Under the pieces are notes generated by a model. That model worked only from the letters and a program-made list of their open reading frames with translations. It made no database searches and was not told where the DNA came from. A program made the position numbers and the translations under genes. This document shows, in pieces, positions 44,164-53,063 of a DNA stretch of 64,000 bases (its first letter is position 1; every line of letters starts with the position of its first letter). The stretch comes from Imperialibacter sp963977595 (lineage in GTDB: Bacteria > Bacteroidota > Bacteroidia > Cytophagales > Cyclobacteriaceae): NCBI RefSeq assembly GCF_048007035.1, contig NZ_CP180355.1:2728001-2792000 (forward strand), read 5' to 3'.

Positions 44164-45237
44164 TTAGTTAGGCCAAAAGTCAGGTTTCTTCAATGAGCCG
44201 CCATGGTAGGTGCAATCTGTGCATCGTCTGGGCAAAAACCGTGGGTCAGATGGCGGACCATCCCACACACTATAGCACGAGGGCCCTGGAAAGTTGAGAT
44301 CTTTGACATCTCTTCTGGAGATAAAGATTCGCTTGTCCTGTATCGATAGCACTTCAAAATACCCTAAAACCACCTCCTCGGCGTCTGACGTATTGTAAAT
44401 ATTTCCCCGGATAGGGTAATGCTGAATGTCAAACAAAGAGCCAGCCATTTCGGTGGATTGCTTGATCTCCGACCAGTAGCTATAGGCTTTTTGGTCGATG
44501 GCCGACTGTTTTACCAGCAAGCTGTAATAGGAGCCAAGGCGAAACCCCTCGGTGCTCACATAATTGAGTTCATGCCTGCTTACTACATTTTTGGACAGCC
44601 CACGGGTGGTGGCAATTTGAATAATTTTGGACGTGTCGGAGTCGTAGCACGTCCATAAATTGTAATCGATGGGGAATTCTACTTTTATTTCCCAGCTTTC
44701 AATGGATGTCCATTTATAGAACTTGGTCGAATTGTTTTCGTCATGCGTGTCGACAAATAAGGCTATTCCCGACAACACTTCTTCAGCGTCAGTATACCTC
44801 TCCTCAAGCTCATAGTAGACGCTATCTATGGCCGGTGTGCTTCGCAGGAGTTCCTCGGAGGACTCAAAATGAATGCCATTTACGTCAATTTCCAGCTTGT
44901 ATGTAGTGCCCGGCTGCCCTCGCCATTCTGCCGAGTCGCTAAGATATTTGCCCGGAGCCACTTCTGTAAATGGATAACATAAACCCTCAGGGGTGGTCAC
45001 ACAAACTGAGGCGCCAGTTTGAGGCAAAGAGTTTGAGGTGCCGAAAGGCCTGCTTCTAGAAAGGAGCACCTGATAGGGACCAGGCGTGTCGAATATGGCG
45101 GCGTCTACTACCAGCGAGTTTTCATAGTCAGTCGACTTCCCGTCAAATGGTTCGATGCACCCTTCAAAAATGAAAACGATGGGTAAAACCAGTGCTAGTT
45201 TTCTGGAGATATACGCTGAAACAATCGCTTCGCTCAT
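44164..45237 (-). CDS. DUF4249 family lipoprotein (copy 3)
   Basis: 357 residues from the ATG at 45237 (a TTG three codons before is the longer option). The lipobox is IVFIFEGCIEPF. The family core NSLVVDAAIFDTPGPYQVLL and C-terminal CTDCTYHGGSLKKPDFWPN are present. Its ATG overlaps the TGA of copy 4 as ATGA, so translation is coupled. It is the shortest copy, lacking part of the mid-region loop present in copies 1, 2 and 4. Confidence 0.86.
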   Translation of the reverse strand: MSEAIVSAYISRKLALVLPIVFIFEGCIEPFDGKSTDYENSLVVDAAIFDTPGPYQVLLSRSRPFGTSNSLPQTGASVCVTTPEGLCYPFTEVAPGKYLSDSAEWRGQPGTTYKLEIDVNGIHFESSEELLRSTPAIDSVYYELEERYTDAEEVLSGIALFVDTHDENNSTKFYKWTSIESWEIKVEFPIDYNLWTCYDSDTSKIIQIATTRGLSKNVVSRHELNYVSTEGFRLGSYYSLLVKQSAIDQKAYSYWSEIKQSTEMAGSLFDIQHYPIRGNIYNTSDAEEVVLGYFEVLSIQDKRIFISRRDVKDLNFPGPSCYSVWDGPPSDPRFLPRRCTDCTYHGGSLKKPDFWPN

Positions 45238-46457
45238 AATGGCCAAAAGTCAGGTTTCTCCAATACGCCATTAAATCTACAGTCGCAGCAATCTTTCGGT
45301 GCCATATACAGTGAGATGGCCCCGTAGTCGCCGAGGTAAGCAATAACGTAGCCGGCTTCCAAATGGTCGTACACATACCTGTATTCAACTTCAAGCAAGT
45401 CCTGGCTACAGGGGTTGGTTGGGTATTTGATGTCCTTAAGCTGTTCACGGGTAATGTAGAGGCGCTTCTCTTCAACCGTGCTGGCACCAAAATAACCCAG
45501 AACGGTTTCGTCGGGGTCGTCAGTGTTAAAAACGTTTCCCCGCAATTCATAGGGCTGGGGATCAAACAAAGTACCCAGTGTTTCAGAGGTCTTTTCGAGC
45601 TCTGACCAATATAAGAAGGCTTCTTCATCGAGCGCATATTGCCGTACTAAAATGCTATAAAGAGACCTTAGCTTATAGCCATCTCTGGTTGTGACGTAGT
45701 TGAGCTCAAACTTGCTTACCTGATCGCTTGACAGCTGATTGGTAGTGGCAATATGGATGTTTCTACCTACTTCATGGTTGTAACAAAGGCCAATCTGATT
45801 TCCGTTTTCCTTTGGAAAGCCAAATTTGCCGTCCTCGTAGGTGATCCAGTCGTATGTGTTGGGGTAGGGTACTCTTATTTCCCAGTCTTCCTCCCATTCC
45901 CATCGGTAATACTTCGTGGAATTCGTGTCGTCATGTGTGTCAATAAATATGGCGGCTCCCGTAATTGTATCTCCGTCAATATCCGACAGCCTGACGGAGG
46001 GTTCGAAATAAACACTATCTATCGGCGGTGATTTTTTTAGTAAAACCGGCCTGGACTGGTAGTGATTGCCATTGTCAGTCAAAACGTCAAGCGAATAAAC
46101 TTGCCCGACAACACCCTTAAAACCTCCCGCAATGCTCTGGTAAACGCCAGGTGAGGTTTCTTCAAATTCGAAACTTGTCCCCTCTTTATTTATTACCGAT
46201 ACAATGGCGTTTGATTCCGGGGTAGGAATGGCAACGTCGATAGGGGAGCTGCGTGTCAGTTTTATTGATGACCTGGCTTCTGCGTCTGATACAAACCCGT
46301 CAACCACAAGAACACCTTTGTAAGCTTTGGACTCGGGAGTAAAAGGCTCGGTGCATCCAATGAGGTCGAACCCTATCAAAAGAGTGCACGTCACTCTGAA
46401 GAGATTTTTACCTTTAACAAAGAAGTCTTTGGGCGATATGTTGCATAATTCGGCCAA
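45234..46457 (-). CDS. DUF4249 family lipoprotein (copy 4)
   Basis: 407 residues. The start is TTG at 46457, 3 bases after the stop of copy 5; no ATG precedes the signal. A GTG about 21 codons in is an alternative but would shorten the signal region. The lipobox is LIGFDLIGCTEPF. Family core: GVLVVDGFVSDAEARSSIKL. C-terminus: CCDCRFNGVLEKPDFWPL. It is the longest copy. The stop overlaps the ATG of copy 3. Confidence 0.84.
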   Translation of the reverse strand: MAELCNISPKDFFVKGKNLFRVTCTLLIGFDLIGCTEPFTPESKAYKGVLVVDGFVSDAEARSSIKLTRSSPIDVAIPTPESNAIVSVINKEGTSFEFEETSPGVYQSIAGGFKGVVGQVYSLDVLTDNGNHYQSRPVLLKKSPPIDSVYFEPSVRLSDIDGDTITGAAIFIDTHDDTNSTKYYRWEWEEDWEIRVPYPNTYDWITYEDGKFGFPKENGNQIGLCYNHEVGRNIHIATTNQLSSDQVSKFELNYVTTRDGYKLRSLYSILVRQYALDEEAFLYWSELEKTSETLGTLFDPQPYELRGNVFNTDDPDETVLGYFGASTVEEKRLYITREQLKDIKYPTNPCSQDLLEVEYRYVYDHLEAGYVIAYLGDYGAISLYMAPKDCCDCRFNGVLEKPDFWPL

Positions 46458-46460
46458 TTG

Positions 46461-47627
46461 TCAATCAGGTCTGAATTTTGGGCGCTCCAGCGACCCGTAG
46501 AGTCTACAGTCGCTACAATCTACGGGTGCCATTATTACGTAAGTGGTGCCAAACAGACCTGTGGTGTCGATAAGGTAACCAGCCTGCAGGTAGTCTTGTA
46601 CAAGCCTGTACGGCACGGTGTCTTTCTCCTCAAAACATTGCTCCAGAGGATAGACGAGAGAATCAAGTTGGTCACGGATGACTACCAGCGAATTAACTGA
46701 CACCGTGCTGGCATCAAAATAGCCCAGTACCGGCTCGTTGCCATCACTTGTATTAAAAACGTTCCCCGTAAGTTCATAAGGCTGTGGGTCAAATAAGGTG
46801 CCTACCCCTTCGCTGCTTGCCCTTAAAGCCTCCCAGTATTTGTATCCCGCTTCGTCAAGAGCATATTGTTTTACTATAATGCCATAGAGGCTCTTTAATT
46901 TGAATCCTTTGGTGCTGGTAAAATTGATCTCATATTTTTTTACACGGTCTTCAGAGAGGGTTTTGGTGCTGGCCACCATTATTCTGCTGGAGGTATCGGA
47001 GTTGTAGCAAATATTCACCGGCAGAATTTTGGGTATGGGATAGCCCATTCCGATGGTGTCTTTGTCGACTTGAAAGTCGAATTTTGAGTTGACAGGCATT
47101 TGAATTTCCCAATTTTCTGTCCATTCCCAGCGGTAGTAGTTGGTGTTGTTATCCTCGTCGAAAGCATCGAGATAAATTGCAATGCCTGACAGCACTTTCC
47201 CATCGTCAGTCAGCCTGGTTTCACTGCTGTAATAGACTTTTTCAATTGGGGGAGTTTGCTTAAGCGTAACCGGGCTGGATTGATAGTGACTGCCTCCGGC
47301 GGTTACAATATCGAGCACATATTTTTCTCCCACCTTTGCTGTCAAATCTGCCGCCGGGCTGTAATATTTACCTGGTAGCATTTCCTTAAAAAGGTAGTCG
47401 TTTGATTGGCCATCTGTCACTTTCACTATGGCATTTTGCTCTGGTACCATGTCTTTCATGCCTATGGCCCGGGTTCTGGAGAGTTTGATTGTGTTGCCCT
47501 CCGAACCAGTTGTAAGCTGCCCTTCCACCACCAATAGGTTGGTCAACGTCGTTCCTTGTGGCTCGAATCTTTCGAGGCAGCCAACACTCACGAAAAATAT
47601 CAGTATGGCCAGGGTGATTATTCTCAT
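46461..47627 (-). CDS. DUF4249 family lipoprotein (copy 5, promoter-proximal)
   Basis: 388 residues. Lipobox in LIFFVSVGCLERF. Family core NLLVVEGQLTTGSEGNTIKL and C-terminal CSDCRLYGSLERPKFRPD. Its ATG overlaps the stop of the macroglobulin-like gene by four bases (ATGA). It is the most diverged of the five at the C-terminal motif, with KFRPD where others have PDFW or PDYL. It is the first DUF4249 gene after the receptor and macroglobulin-like gene. Confidence 0.87.
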   Translation of the reverse strand: MRIITLAILIFFVSVGCLERFEPQGTTLTNLLVVEGQLTTGSEGNTIKLSRTRAIGMKDMVPEQNAIVKVTDGQSNDYLFKEMLPGKYYSPAADLTAKVGEKYVLDIVTAGGSHYQSSPVTLKQTPPIEKVYYSSETRLTDDGKVLSGIAIYLDAFDEDNNTNYYRWEWTENWEIQMPVNSKFDFQVDKDTIGMGYPIPKILPVNICYNSDTSSRIMVASTKTLSEDRVKKYEINFTSTKGFKLKSLYGIIVKQYALDEAGYKYWEALRASSEGVGTLFDPQPYELTGNVFNTSDGNEPVLGYFDASTVSVNSLVVIRDQLDSLVYPLEQCFEEKDTVPYRLVQDYLQAGYLIDTTGLFGTTYVIMAPVDCSDCRLYGSLERPKFRPD

Positions 47628-49357
47628 TTCTCCACTTTGAAAAACCTTTTTTGAGAGATCAAGTCGCCTGAGTCTGAGATTCCTTCAACGTCAATCAAAT
47701 ATGTCCCGGTATCGTCTCCGGTAAAAAATGCTACTACTCCAAGCCCGTCACTGATCTTCTTGCTATCAGCCCAATACAGAGTGTTTCTGAAGTCGGGCAA
47801 TGTCGATGTTGAGTTAACATCGTCGTAGTCGGGAAACACATATTTCGCCCCCTTCTGCACCCCAATAAATGAATAGTCCTGACCGACAGTGAGTGCCGGG
47901 TCTAGCCCAGCCAAGTCACCCTTATATGAATGAAAGCTTGTGATGCCGTCGAAAATCGCTCCACCCATCAAATACCTTTTTGTCACTACATCAATCCGCT
48001 TCACAAGACGAGGATCCAGCTCCATAATGGTGTTCGCCGTTTTAATTGGAAGGCCATCATAGAGCATCAACGGTTCATTGTTCATGATCTCATTTTTTTC
48101 TACGTTGACCATCTTAAAATAGAACTCGTCGTTTCTTTTTCTTGGGAAAATACCAGCTACATATTCCCTCAGCACTTCTTCCATCAAAGGAAACCTTGTG
48201 TAGTCATCCAGGTAGTATTTCTGATCAGGAATACCGTAAAAAGGTAATGAGTCAGCCGACAGCTGGTGTTCATCAAATGGAATAATACTGGAATACACAT
48301 TTCTAACCTGCATATTCTGGCTCGCCTGAGTCAGGTAGCCTTCCCACTTTTCGTCAATATTGAGTGGCGGAACCTCGAGCGCAACAAAGGCCTCCGAAAA
48401 CGACGGATCAATAATTATATCTACATTGGCCTCTGGATCGGCGCTTTGCAGGTGCACTTCTCCCTGGCCATAAAAATCCACAATCTCGAACCGGATAACG
48501 CCCTCGCTATCAGCTTTTGAAGCATAGAATTCAGGTTGAGCTCCAATGATAGACAAGTAGATCAATTCATTTGCCTTTGGGGTTGTGGTGCCCGGTTCAT
48601 ACACTTTACCAGTGAGGAACTGCCCCTTCGTTTCAGGCAAGTAGTGCCTGTCGGGCTTAAATGAACCCTGGGAGGGATTTTTTTTGACAACAACCGGAAG
48701 CTTCCCGGAATTTTCCCCGTCCGTCGTGAAGAAATCAGGCACCTTGCTTACAGAAACTGACACCAGCCCACTAGCAGGCCTACCCTCTACACCAGTTAAT
48801 CCCAGGTCGATGGTTACCTTTTGCCTTGAGCGATATACTTCGCTGGCGGTTGATATCGTCAGACCTGCTGTGGGAGCATAGGCTTTTCTGGTGGCTGGCT
48901 TTTCACTGCTTTCTGACAGCCCAAGCGACTTAAATGGATTGATGATGGTAACAATTGAATAAGCATAGTCCTCGGGAGGAAAATTTCGCATCCACTTGGT
49001 GTAGGCTCTCAAGATGTAGTTGCCTGAAGTGGCGGTAAATGGTAAAAGAATGTCGCCCTTTCCTTTTCCATCATTCAAATCGATGATCGACTGTGCCAGT
49101 GGTGTGTTTTCGCTGTCGAGGAGTTCAACATAGGCCAGTCTGCTAAGTGGAGAAAGCAGGTGGTTTGACTGATCGAGACATGTTACGGAAAACCTTAAGC
49201 GATCACCCGTTAAATATACAGGGCCATCGTGGTGTATATGAATCTCTTCCCTGTAGGAAATGTCCTGAGCCTGAATCAAGTTGCTTGTGGTCAGCACCCA
49301 TAGGAGCACAGATGCTTTCGGTAACGTTCTTCCAAAAATGGCTTTAAGCTTTCTCAT
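47624..49357 (-). CDS. Exported macroglobulin-like (MG2-type) protein
   Basis: 577 residues from the ATG at 49357. An upstream TTG at 49426 would overlap the receptor gene. Signal peptide ends NLIQAQ. The N-terminal 120 residues match the Bacteroidota MG2-like pattern: a receptor-like opening, DGPVYLTGDRLRFSVTCLD, LAYVELLDSE and GNYILRAYTKWMRNF. A later region has CarboxypepD-like strands. There is no thioester motif and no plug domain proper, though GLPIKTANTIMELDP near residue 450 recalls a TonB plug. Likely an accessory surface protein of the receptor; function not known. Confidence 0.72.
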   Translation of the reverse strand: MRKLKAIFGRTLPKASVLLWVLTTSNLIQAQDISYREEIHIHHDGPVYLTGDRLRFSVTCLDQSNHLLSPLSRLAYVELLDSENTPLAQSIIDLNDGKGKGDILLPFTATSGNYILRAYTKWMRNFPPEDYAYSIVTIINPFKSLGLSESSEKPATRKAYAPTAGLTISTASEVYRSRQKVTIDLGLTGVEGRPASGLVSVSVSKVPDFFTTDGENSGKLPVVVKKNPSQGSFKPDRHYLPETKGQFLTGKVYEPGTTTPKANELIYLSIIGAQPEFYASKADSEGVIRFEIVDFYGQGEVHLQSADPEANVDIIIDPSFSEAFVALEVPPLNIDEKWEGYLTQASQNMQVRNVYSSIIPFDEHQLSADSLPFYGIPDQKYYLDDYTRFPLMEEVLREYVAGIFPRKRNDEFYFKMVNVEKNEIMNNEPLMLYDGLPIKTANTIMELDPRLVKRIDVVTKRYLMGGAIFDGITSFHSYKGDLAGLDPALTVGQDYSFIGVQKGAKYVFPDYDDVNSTSTLPDFRNTLYWADSKKISDGLGVVAFFTGDDTGTYLIDVEGISDSGDLISQKRFFKVEK

Positions 49358-49361
49358 GGAA

Positions 49362-52124
49362 TTAGAATCTGAAATTGTAGGTGATGGTTGGAATGGGTCG
49401 GGCAAAGACGGAAAGCTTGTAGCCATTTATTTCACCCTGCTCGGTCACAAAGTAGATGGAGTACACATTGTTGCGCCCCAGCACATTGAACAAAGCGAAG
49501 GTCCATGAACTGTGGGCTAGCTTCTTGATTTTGTGGTTGCCCTCGAAGTTGATGGACAGATCCATTCGGCTATAGTCAGGTATACGATAGGCGTTTCTGT
49601 CGGAATAGTGAACCCGGTTTGCACCCCCTATGGTATACACCGACAGGGGGTAGGTGATTGGCCGCCCTGTGCTGTACGTGTAATTAACCGAAATATTGAT
49701 CCTTCTGGTGAATTTATAGTTTGAAACAATCGTCAGGTCATGCGGTTTGTCGTAGCTGGCGGGGAAATATGTGCCTCTGTTTACTCTTTCTTCCGGAAAC
49801 TGTCCTGCGATTTGTACGAACGTTCTGGAGTACGTGTAGCTTACCCATCCGTTGAGTTTGCCGGTTTTCTTTTTCAGCATGATCTCGAGGCCGTATGCCT
49901 TGCCTTTGGCTTTTATCACGTCAGTTTCCAGGTGCTCATTCATCACAAGCACTGCACCGTTTTTATAGTCAAGCATATCGGTTAGCCACTTGTAATAGGT
50001 TTCCACTGAGAGTTCAAGGCTGTTAGACCTCATGTTGCGGTAGTATCCGATAGAGAACTGGTCTCCAATCTGCGGACTGATATAAGAATCGCTGAGCTTC
50101 CAGATATCAGTGGGGGAAATGGCCTGGGTGTTGGATAGCTGATGAATATACTGTCGCATTCTATTGAAGCTCAACTTGGCGGAACTGATGGGATTGAAGG
50201 CATACCTCATAGAAGCTCTGTATTCCGGCCCGTGATAGGTTTTGATAAAGTCGCCAGAAGGGTACTGCACAGTGTCCTGCATCGTATTTACGTCCTTTGC
50301 TCGGGTCGGGTCATATTGAATGACGCTTTTTGGGCCAAGAAACGAGTACATTGAATAGCGCAGTCCCAGGTACAGAGAAAGCTTGTCGTTGATATCAACC
50401 TTGTCGCCTACATAAATAGCCGATTCAATCCCTTTTTCTTTCTCCAAAATCTTTTCCTGAAGGATCGATTGGTCACCAACAGGTTTATTGAATCCAGGAT
50501 TCAGATCATAATAAATACTGCTTAGCCCAAAATCGATTTTATGCATGGACTCAGGGAAGTAGCTGAAGTCAGCTTTGAAGTTGTGCTGGTTAATGCCGTA
50601 GCCCAGATTGAATGCGTTTACCGGCACGTCATCGGATGACAGACTGTAGTCGTAGTGGCTGGAAACTCCTGTGAAAACCCCATAAAGTCTGCTGTTGAAT
50701 ATTTTTTTCCATTTGATGGAAGCGTTGGAGTTGGTGTATTGGTAGAGCGAATCGGAGTTGAGACTGAACCTGTCATTACTCAAATAGCCAGTAATATATA
50801 CGCTGTTCTTTTCATCAATGTCGTAGGTAACCCTCGCATTCAGGTCGCTGAAACCGGCTGTGGAGTTTTTGAACGTAGCGTTTGGCAGCCTTTTCAAAAT
50901 CCAGTCTGAGTAACTGCTTCGGCCAGCAATAAGGAACGAGGCCTTGTCTTCTATGATCGGGCCTTCAAGAGAAAGGCGGCCAGTGACCAGCCCTATACCG
51001 CCGCTGCCAGCGAATTTTTTCTTGTTGCCATCTTTCATGTCTACCTCAAACACCGACGAGATCCTGCCTCCGTACTCCGCCGGAATGCCCGCTTTGTGCA
51101 GTTCCACATTTCTTACCACATCGGCATTGAAAGCCGTGAAGAAGCCAAAAAGGTGGGAAGGATTGTAAATCACAGCGTCATTCAGCAAAATAAGATTCTG
51201 GCTGGTGCTGCCGCCCCGCACGTTGAAGCCATTGGAACCTTCGCCAACACTTTGAACCCCTGGCAGCGTTAAGGCTACTTTCATAATATCGGCCTCGCCA
51301 AAAGCAGAAGGCATCTGCTTGATCGACTGGATATCGAGCCTGTCGAGCCCCATTTGCATACCTGTAACGTTTACATCACGTTCGGCTTCGATCACCACTT
51401 CCTTCAAAGCCACCACATCCTCTTCCATTTCTATGTTGAAAAGTCCATCAGAGTAGAGTATGATTTGCCGCCTCGTACTTTTCATTCCCACATTTTGGAT
51501 TTTCAGTAGCTGCTTGCCGTTGGGAATGGTGAGAGAGTAGTAGCCAAACTGGTCGGTAATGGTACCTATTTTTGGGTTTTCGATATAAACTAATGCTCCA
51601 ATGACGGGCTCACCAGAAGCCATGCTTTTCACGTAGCCGGCAACCGTAGCTTTCCCAGAGGCTAGCACCGCCGTTTTTTTGCCTACTTCGAAAGTCTTGT
51701 TTTCTATGGCGTCTTCCACGGGCCCTTGATTATTTCTTGTTTTTTCTAATTCCAGGGCAGCTACCTCCATTTTGTCTTCTACGGGCTCCCTCGTGAAAAA
51801 ATCAACTGGGAGGCTTTCCCGAATCACGTAGCCTTTCGAGATAATTACTTTGCCTCCCGAATTGATGAAGAAACTTAAGTCGGAAGCGGACGGAATGATG
51901 GCTGTTAGAGCTTCCTTTAGAGAAGCTGAGTTAAGTGTGGCGTTTACCCGTATGGTGTCTGTCCACTGTGGATTGTAGAAGATCGCTGTTTTTGCCTGCT
52001 CTTCTATGGTTTTTACCGCCTTATCAAAGGGTGTTTCGCTGAAAGTAGCGGTGATCGTTGGGTTTTGCGCCTGAGAATGGAACCCCAGCCCTATCATAAG
52101 TAATAAAACAGCTGCTTTTTTCAT
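49362..52124 (-). CDS. TonB-dependent receptor with STN domain
   Basis: 920 residues. Signal peptide ends FHSQAQ. An STN domain spans about 28-80 (FSETPFDKAVKTIEEQAKTA), a carboxypeptidase-regulatory domain about 165-245 (VAGYVKSMASGEPVIGALVY), a plug about 255-385 (VRGGSTSQNLILLNDAVIYN), and the 22-strand barrel runs to a terminal aromatic residue (TITYNFRF). STN domains are usually read by an anti-sigma factor, but no FecI/FecR-type pair is in this window. It lies 2 bases from the upstream unknown gene and 4 bases from the macroglobulin-like gene, so they form an operon. Confidence 0.92.
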   Translation of the reverse strand: MKKAAVLLLMIGLGFHSQAQNPTITATFSETPFDKAVKTIEEQAKTAIFYNPQWTDTIRVNATLNSASLKEALTAIIPSASDLSFFINSGGKVIISKGYVIRESLPVDFFTREPVEDKMEVAALELEKTRNNQGPVEDAIENKTFEVGKKTAVLASGKATVAGYVKSMASGEPVIGALVYIENPKIGTITDQFGYYSLTIPNGKQLLKIQNVGMKSTRRQIILYSDGLFNIEMEEDVVALKEVVIEAERDVNVTGMQMGLDRLDIQSIKQMPSAFGEADIMKVALTLPGVQSVGEGSNGFNVRGGSTSQNLILLNDAVIYNPSHLFGFFTAFNADVVRNVELHKAGIPAEYGGRISSVFEVDMKDGNKKKFAGSGGIGLVTGRLSLEGPIIEDKASFLIAGRSSYSDWILKRLPNATFKNSTAGFSDLNARVTYDIDEKNSVYITGYLSNDRFSLNSDSLYQYTNSNASIKWKKIFNSRLYGVFTGVSSHYDYSLSSDDVPVNAFNLGYGINQHNFKADFSYFPESMHKIDFGLSSIYYDLNPGFNKPVGDQSILQEKILEKEKGIESAIYVGDKVDINDKLSLYLGLRYSMYSFLGPKSVIQYDPTRAKDVNTMQDTVQYPSGDFIKTYHGPEYRASMRYAFNPISSAKLSFNRMRQYIHQLSNTQAISPTDIWKLSDSYISPQIGDQFSIGYYRNMRSNSLELSVETYYKWLTDMLDYKNGAVLVMNEHLETDVIKAKGKAYGLEIMLKKKTGKLNGWVSYTYSRTFVQIAGQFPEERVNRGTYFPASYDKPHDLTIVSNYKFTRRINISVNYTYSTGRPITYPLSVYTIGGANRVHYSDRNAYRIPDYSRMDLSINFEGNHKIKKLAHSSWTFALFNVLGRNNVYSIYFVTEQGEINGYKLSVFARPIPTITYNFRF

Positions 52125-52126
52125 TT

Positions 52127-52861
52127 TCAGTTCTCTCCTTTTAAATCAAAGTAATAGCCAACTAATATGGCGGCAGTTCTTTTCGGGTTTTCGTTCCAAT
52201 ACAGTTTTCTGGCTCTTGAGTAGTCAGCGAGTTCTTTCTTTTTGTCTTCGAGAACCTTTAATAGCGCTCGTTTGCTTCTGATGATGATGAATTCATCGTC
52301 TTTTTTGAGGTATAATTTGACCTTGTGCTGAAATCCGACCACCGGCGCTCCTCTTGACTTGTCAATGAACTTTTCTTTCGTGTGTTTGGCAACCAGTTTA
52401 TATTCTTTGTCAGCAATCAGCTCGTAAAAGCGGGATTTCTGCTCCCCGGTAACTTGGGGGGGCAAACGAACAAACTGCACCGATGAAAGCGTGAAAGAAT
52501 TGATCTTTTCCTGAGCGGGCATAATAGCAATGGAGATGCCGCTGTTGGGGTCGTAGTGTTTGAGAACAACCAGGTCGTTTACAATGTCATACCGTAGCTC
52601 GAGACCTTTGTATGCTCTGTCGAGAAAGTTGATGCTGCCAGGTTGCCACTCGGAAACTAAAAAAGCATGATCAACTACATCTGCATACTTGATTCCATAT
52701 TCTGCGCCGTTGAATATTCTGCCACTATACCCGACTTCGGCGTCGTACTGATTGCTGAGAACTTCAATGGAGGGATTTTGGCTGACGAGATTTTGTGCCG
52801 GAGCAGTATTGTACAGACAAGCGCCAATGGCCAGCTGAAGCAAGGGTAGTAGTTTTCGCAT
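52127..52861 (-). CDS. Exported protein of unknown function, first gene of the TonB operon
   Basis: 244 residues from the ATG at 52861. Signal peptide (LLPLLQLAIGACLYNTAPAQ). The mature protein is beta-rich early (GYSGRIFNGAEYGIKYADV) and then helical and basic (LLKVLEDKKKELADYSRARK). No cysteine or catalytic motif stands out in the mature part. It overlaps nothing but is 2 bases from the receptor, and its leader contains an inverted repeat. A partner of the receptor is inferred from linkage only. Confidence 0.6.
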   Translation of the reverse strand: MRKLLPLLQLAIGACLYNTAPAQNLVSQNPSIEVLSNQYDAEVGYSGRIFNGAEYGIKYADVVDHAFLVSEWQPGSINFLDRAYKGLELRYDIVNDLVVLKHYDPNSGISIAIMPAQEKINSFTLSSVQFVRLPPQVTGEQKSRFYELIADKEYKLVAKHTKEKFIDKSRGAPVVGFQHKVKLYLKKDDEFIIIRSKRALLKVLEDKKKELADYSRARKLYWNENPKRTAAILVGYYFDLKGEN

Positions 52862-52928
52862 CAAAGTAGGTAAAACAGATAAAAATCAATACAAATCCAA
52901 ACCCGGCATTGAAGCCTGGAATGGGCTA

Positions 52929-52959
52929 AATTGTACCAACTTCGAAAGTTGACACAATT
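52929..52959 (-). promoter_or_regulatory. Palindrome upstream of the TonB operon
   Basis: AATTGTACCAACTT (52929-52942) and AAGTTGACACAATT (52946-52959) are complementary except for two central bases, with a 3-base loop. It lies 68 bases before the first ATG of the minus-strand operon. It could be an operator or a 5' UTR hairpin. Confidence 0.45.
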
Positions 52960-53063
52960 CAGCATTCTATAACTATTTAAGTCCAAAAACCCCTCACTTT
53001 GCAGCGAGGATATTCCCTAAGTGGCTGTAATGAATGAGTATCGGTAAACGGCTTATTTTTACA

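Noticed and set aside
49358..49426. N-terminal extension of the macroglobulin-like protein
   Set aside because: It begins at TTG inside the receptor gene and precedes a good ATG with signal peptide.
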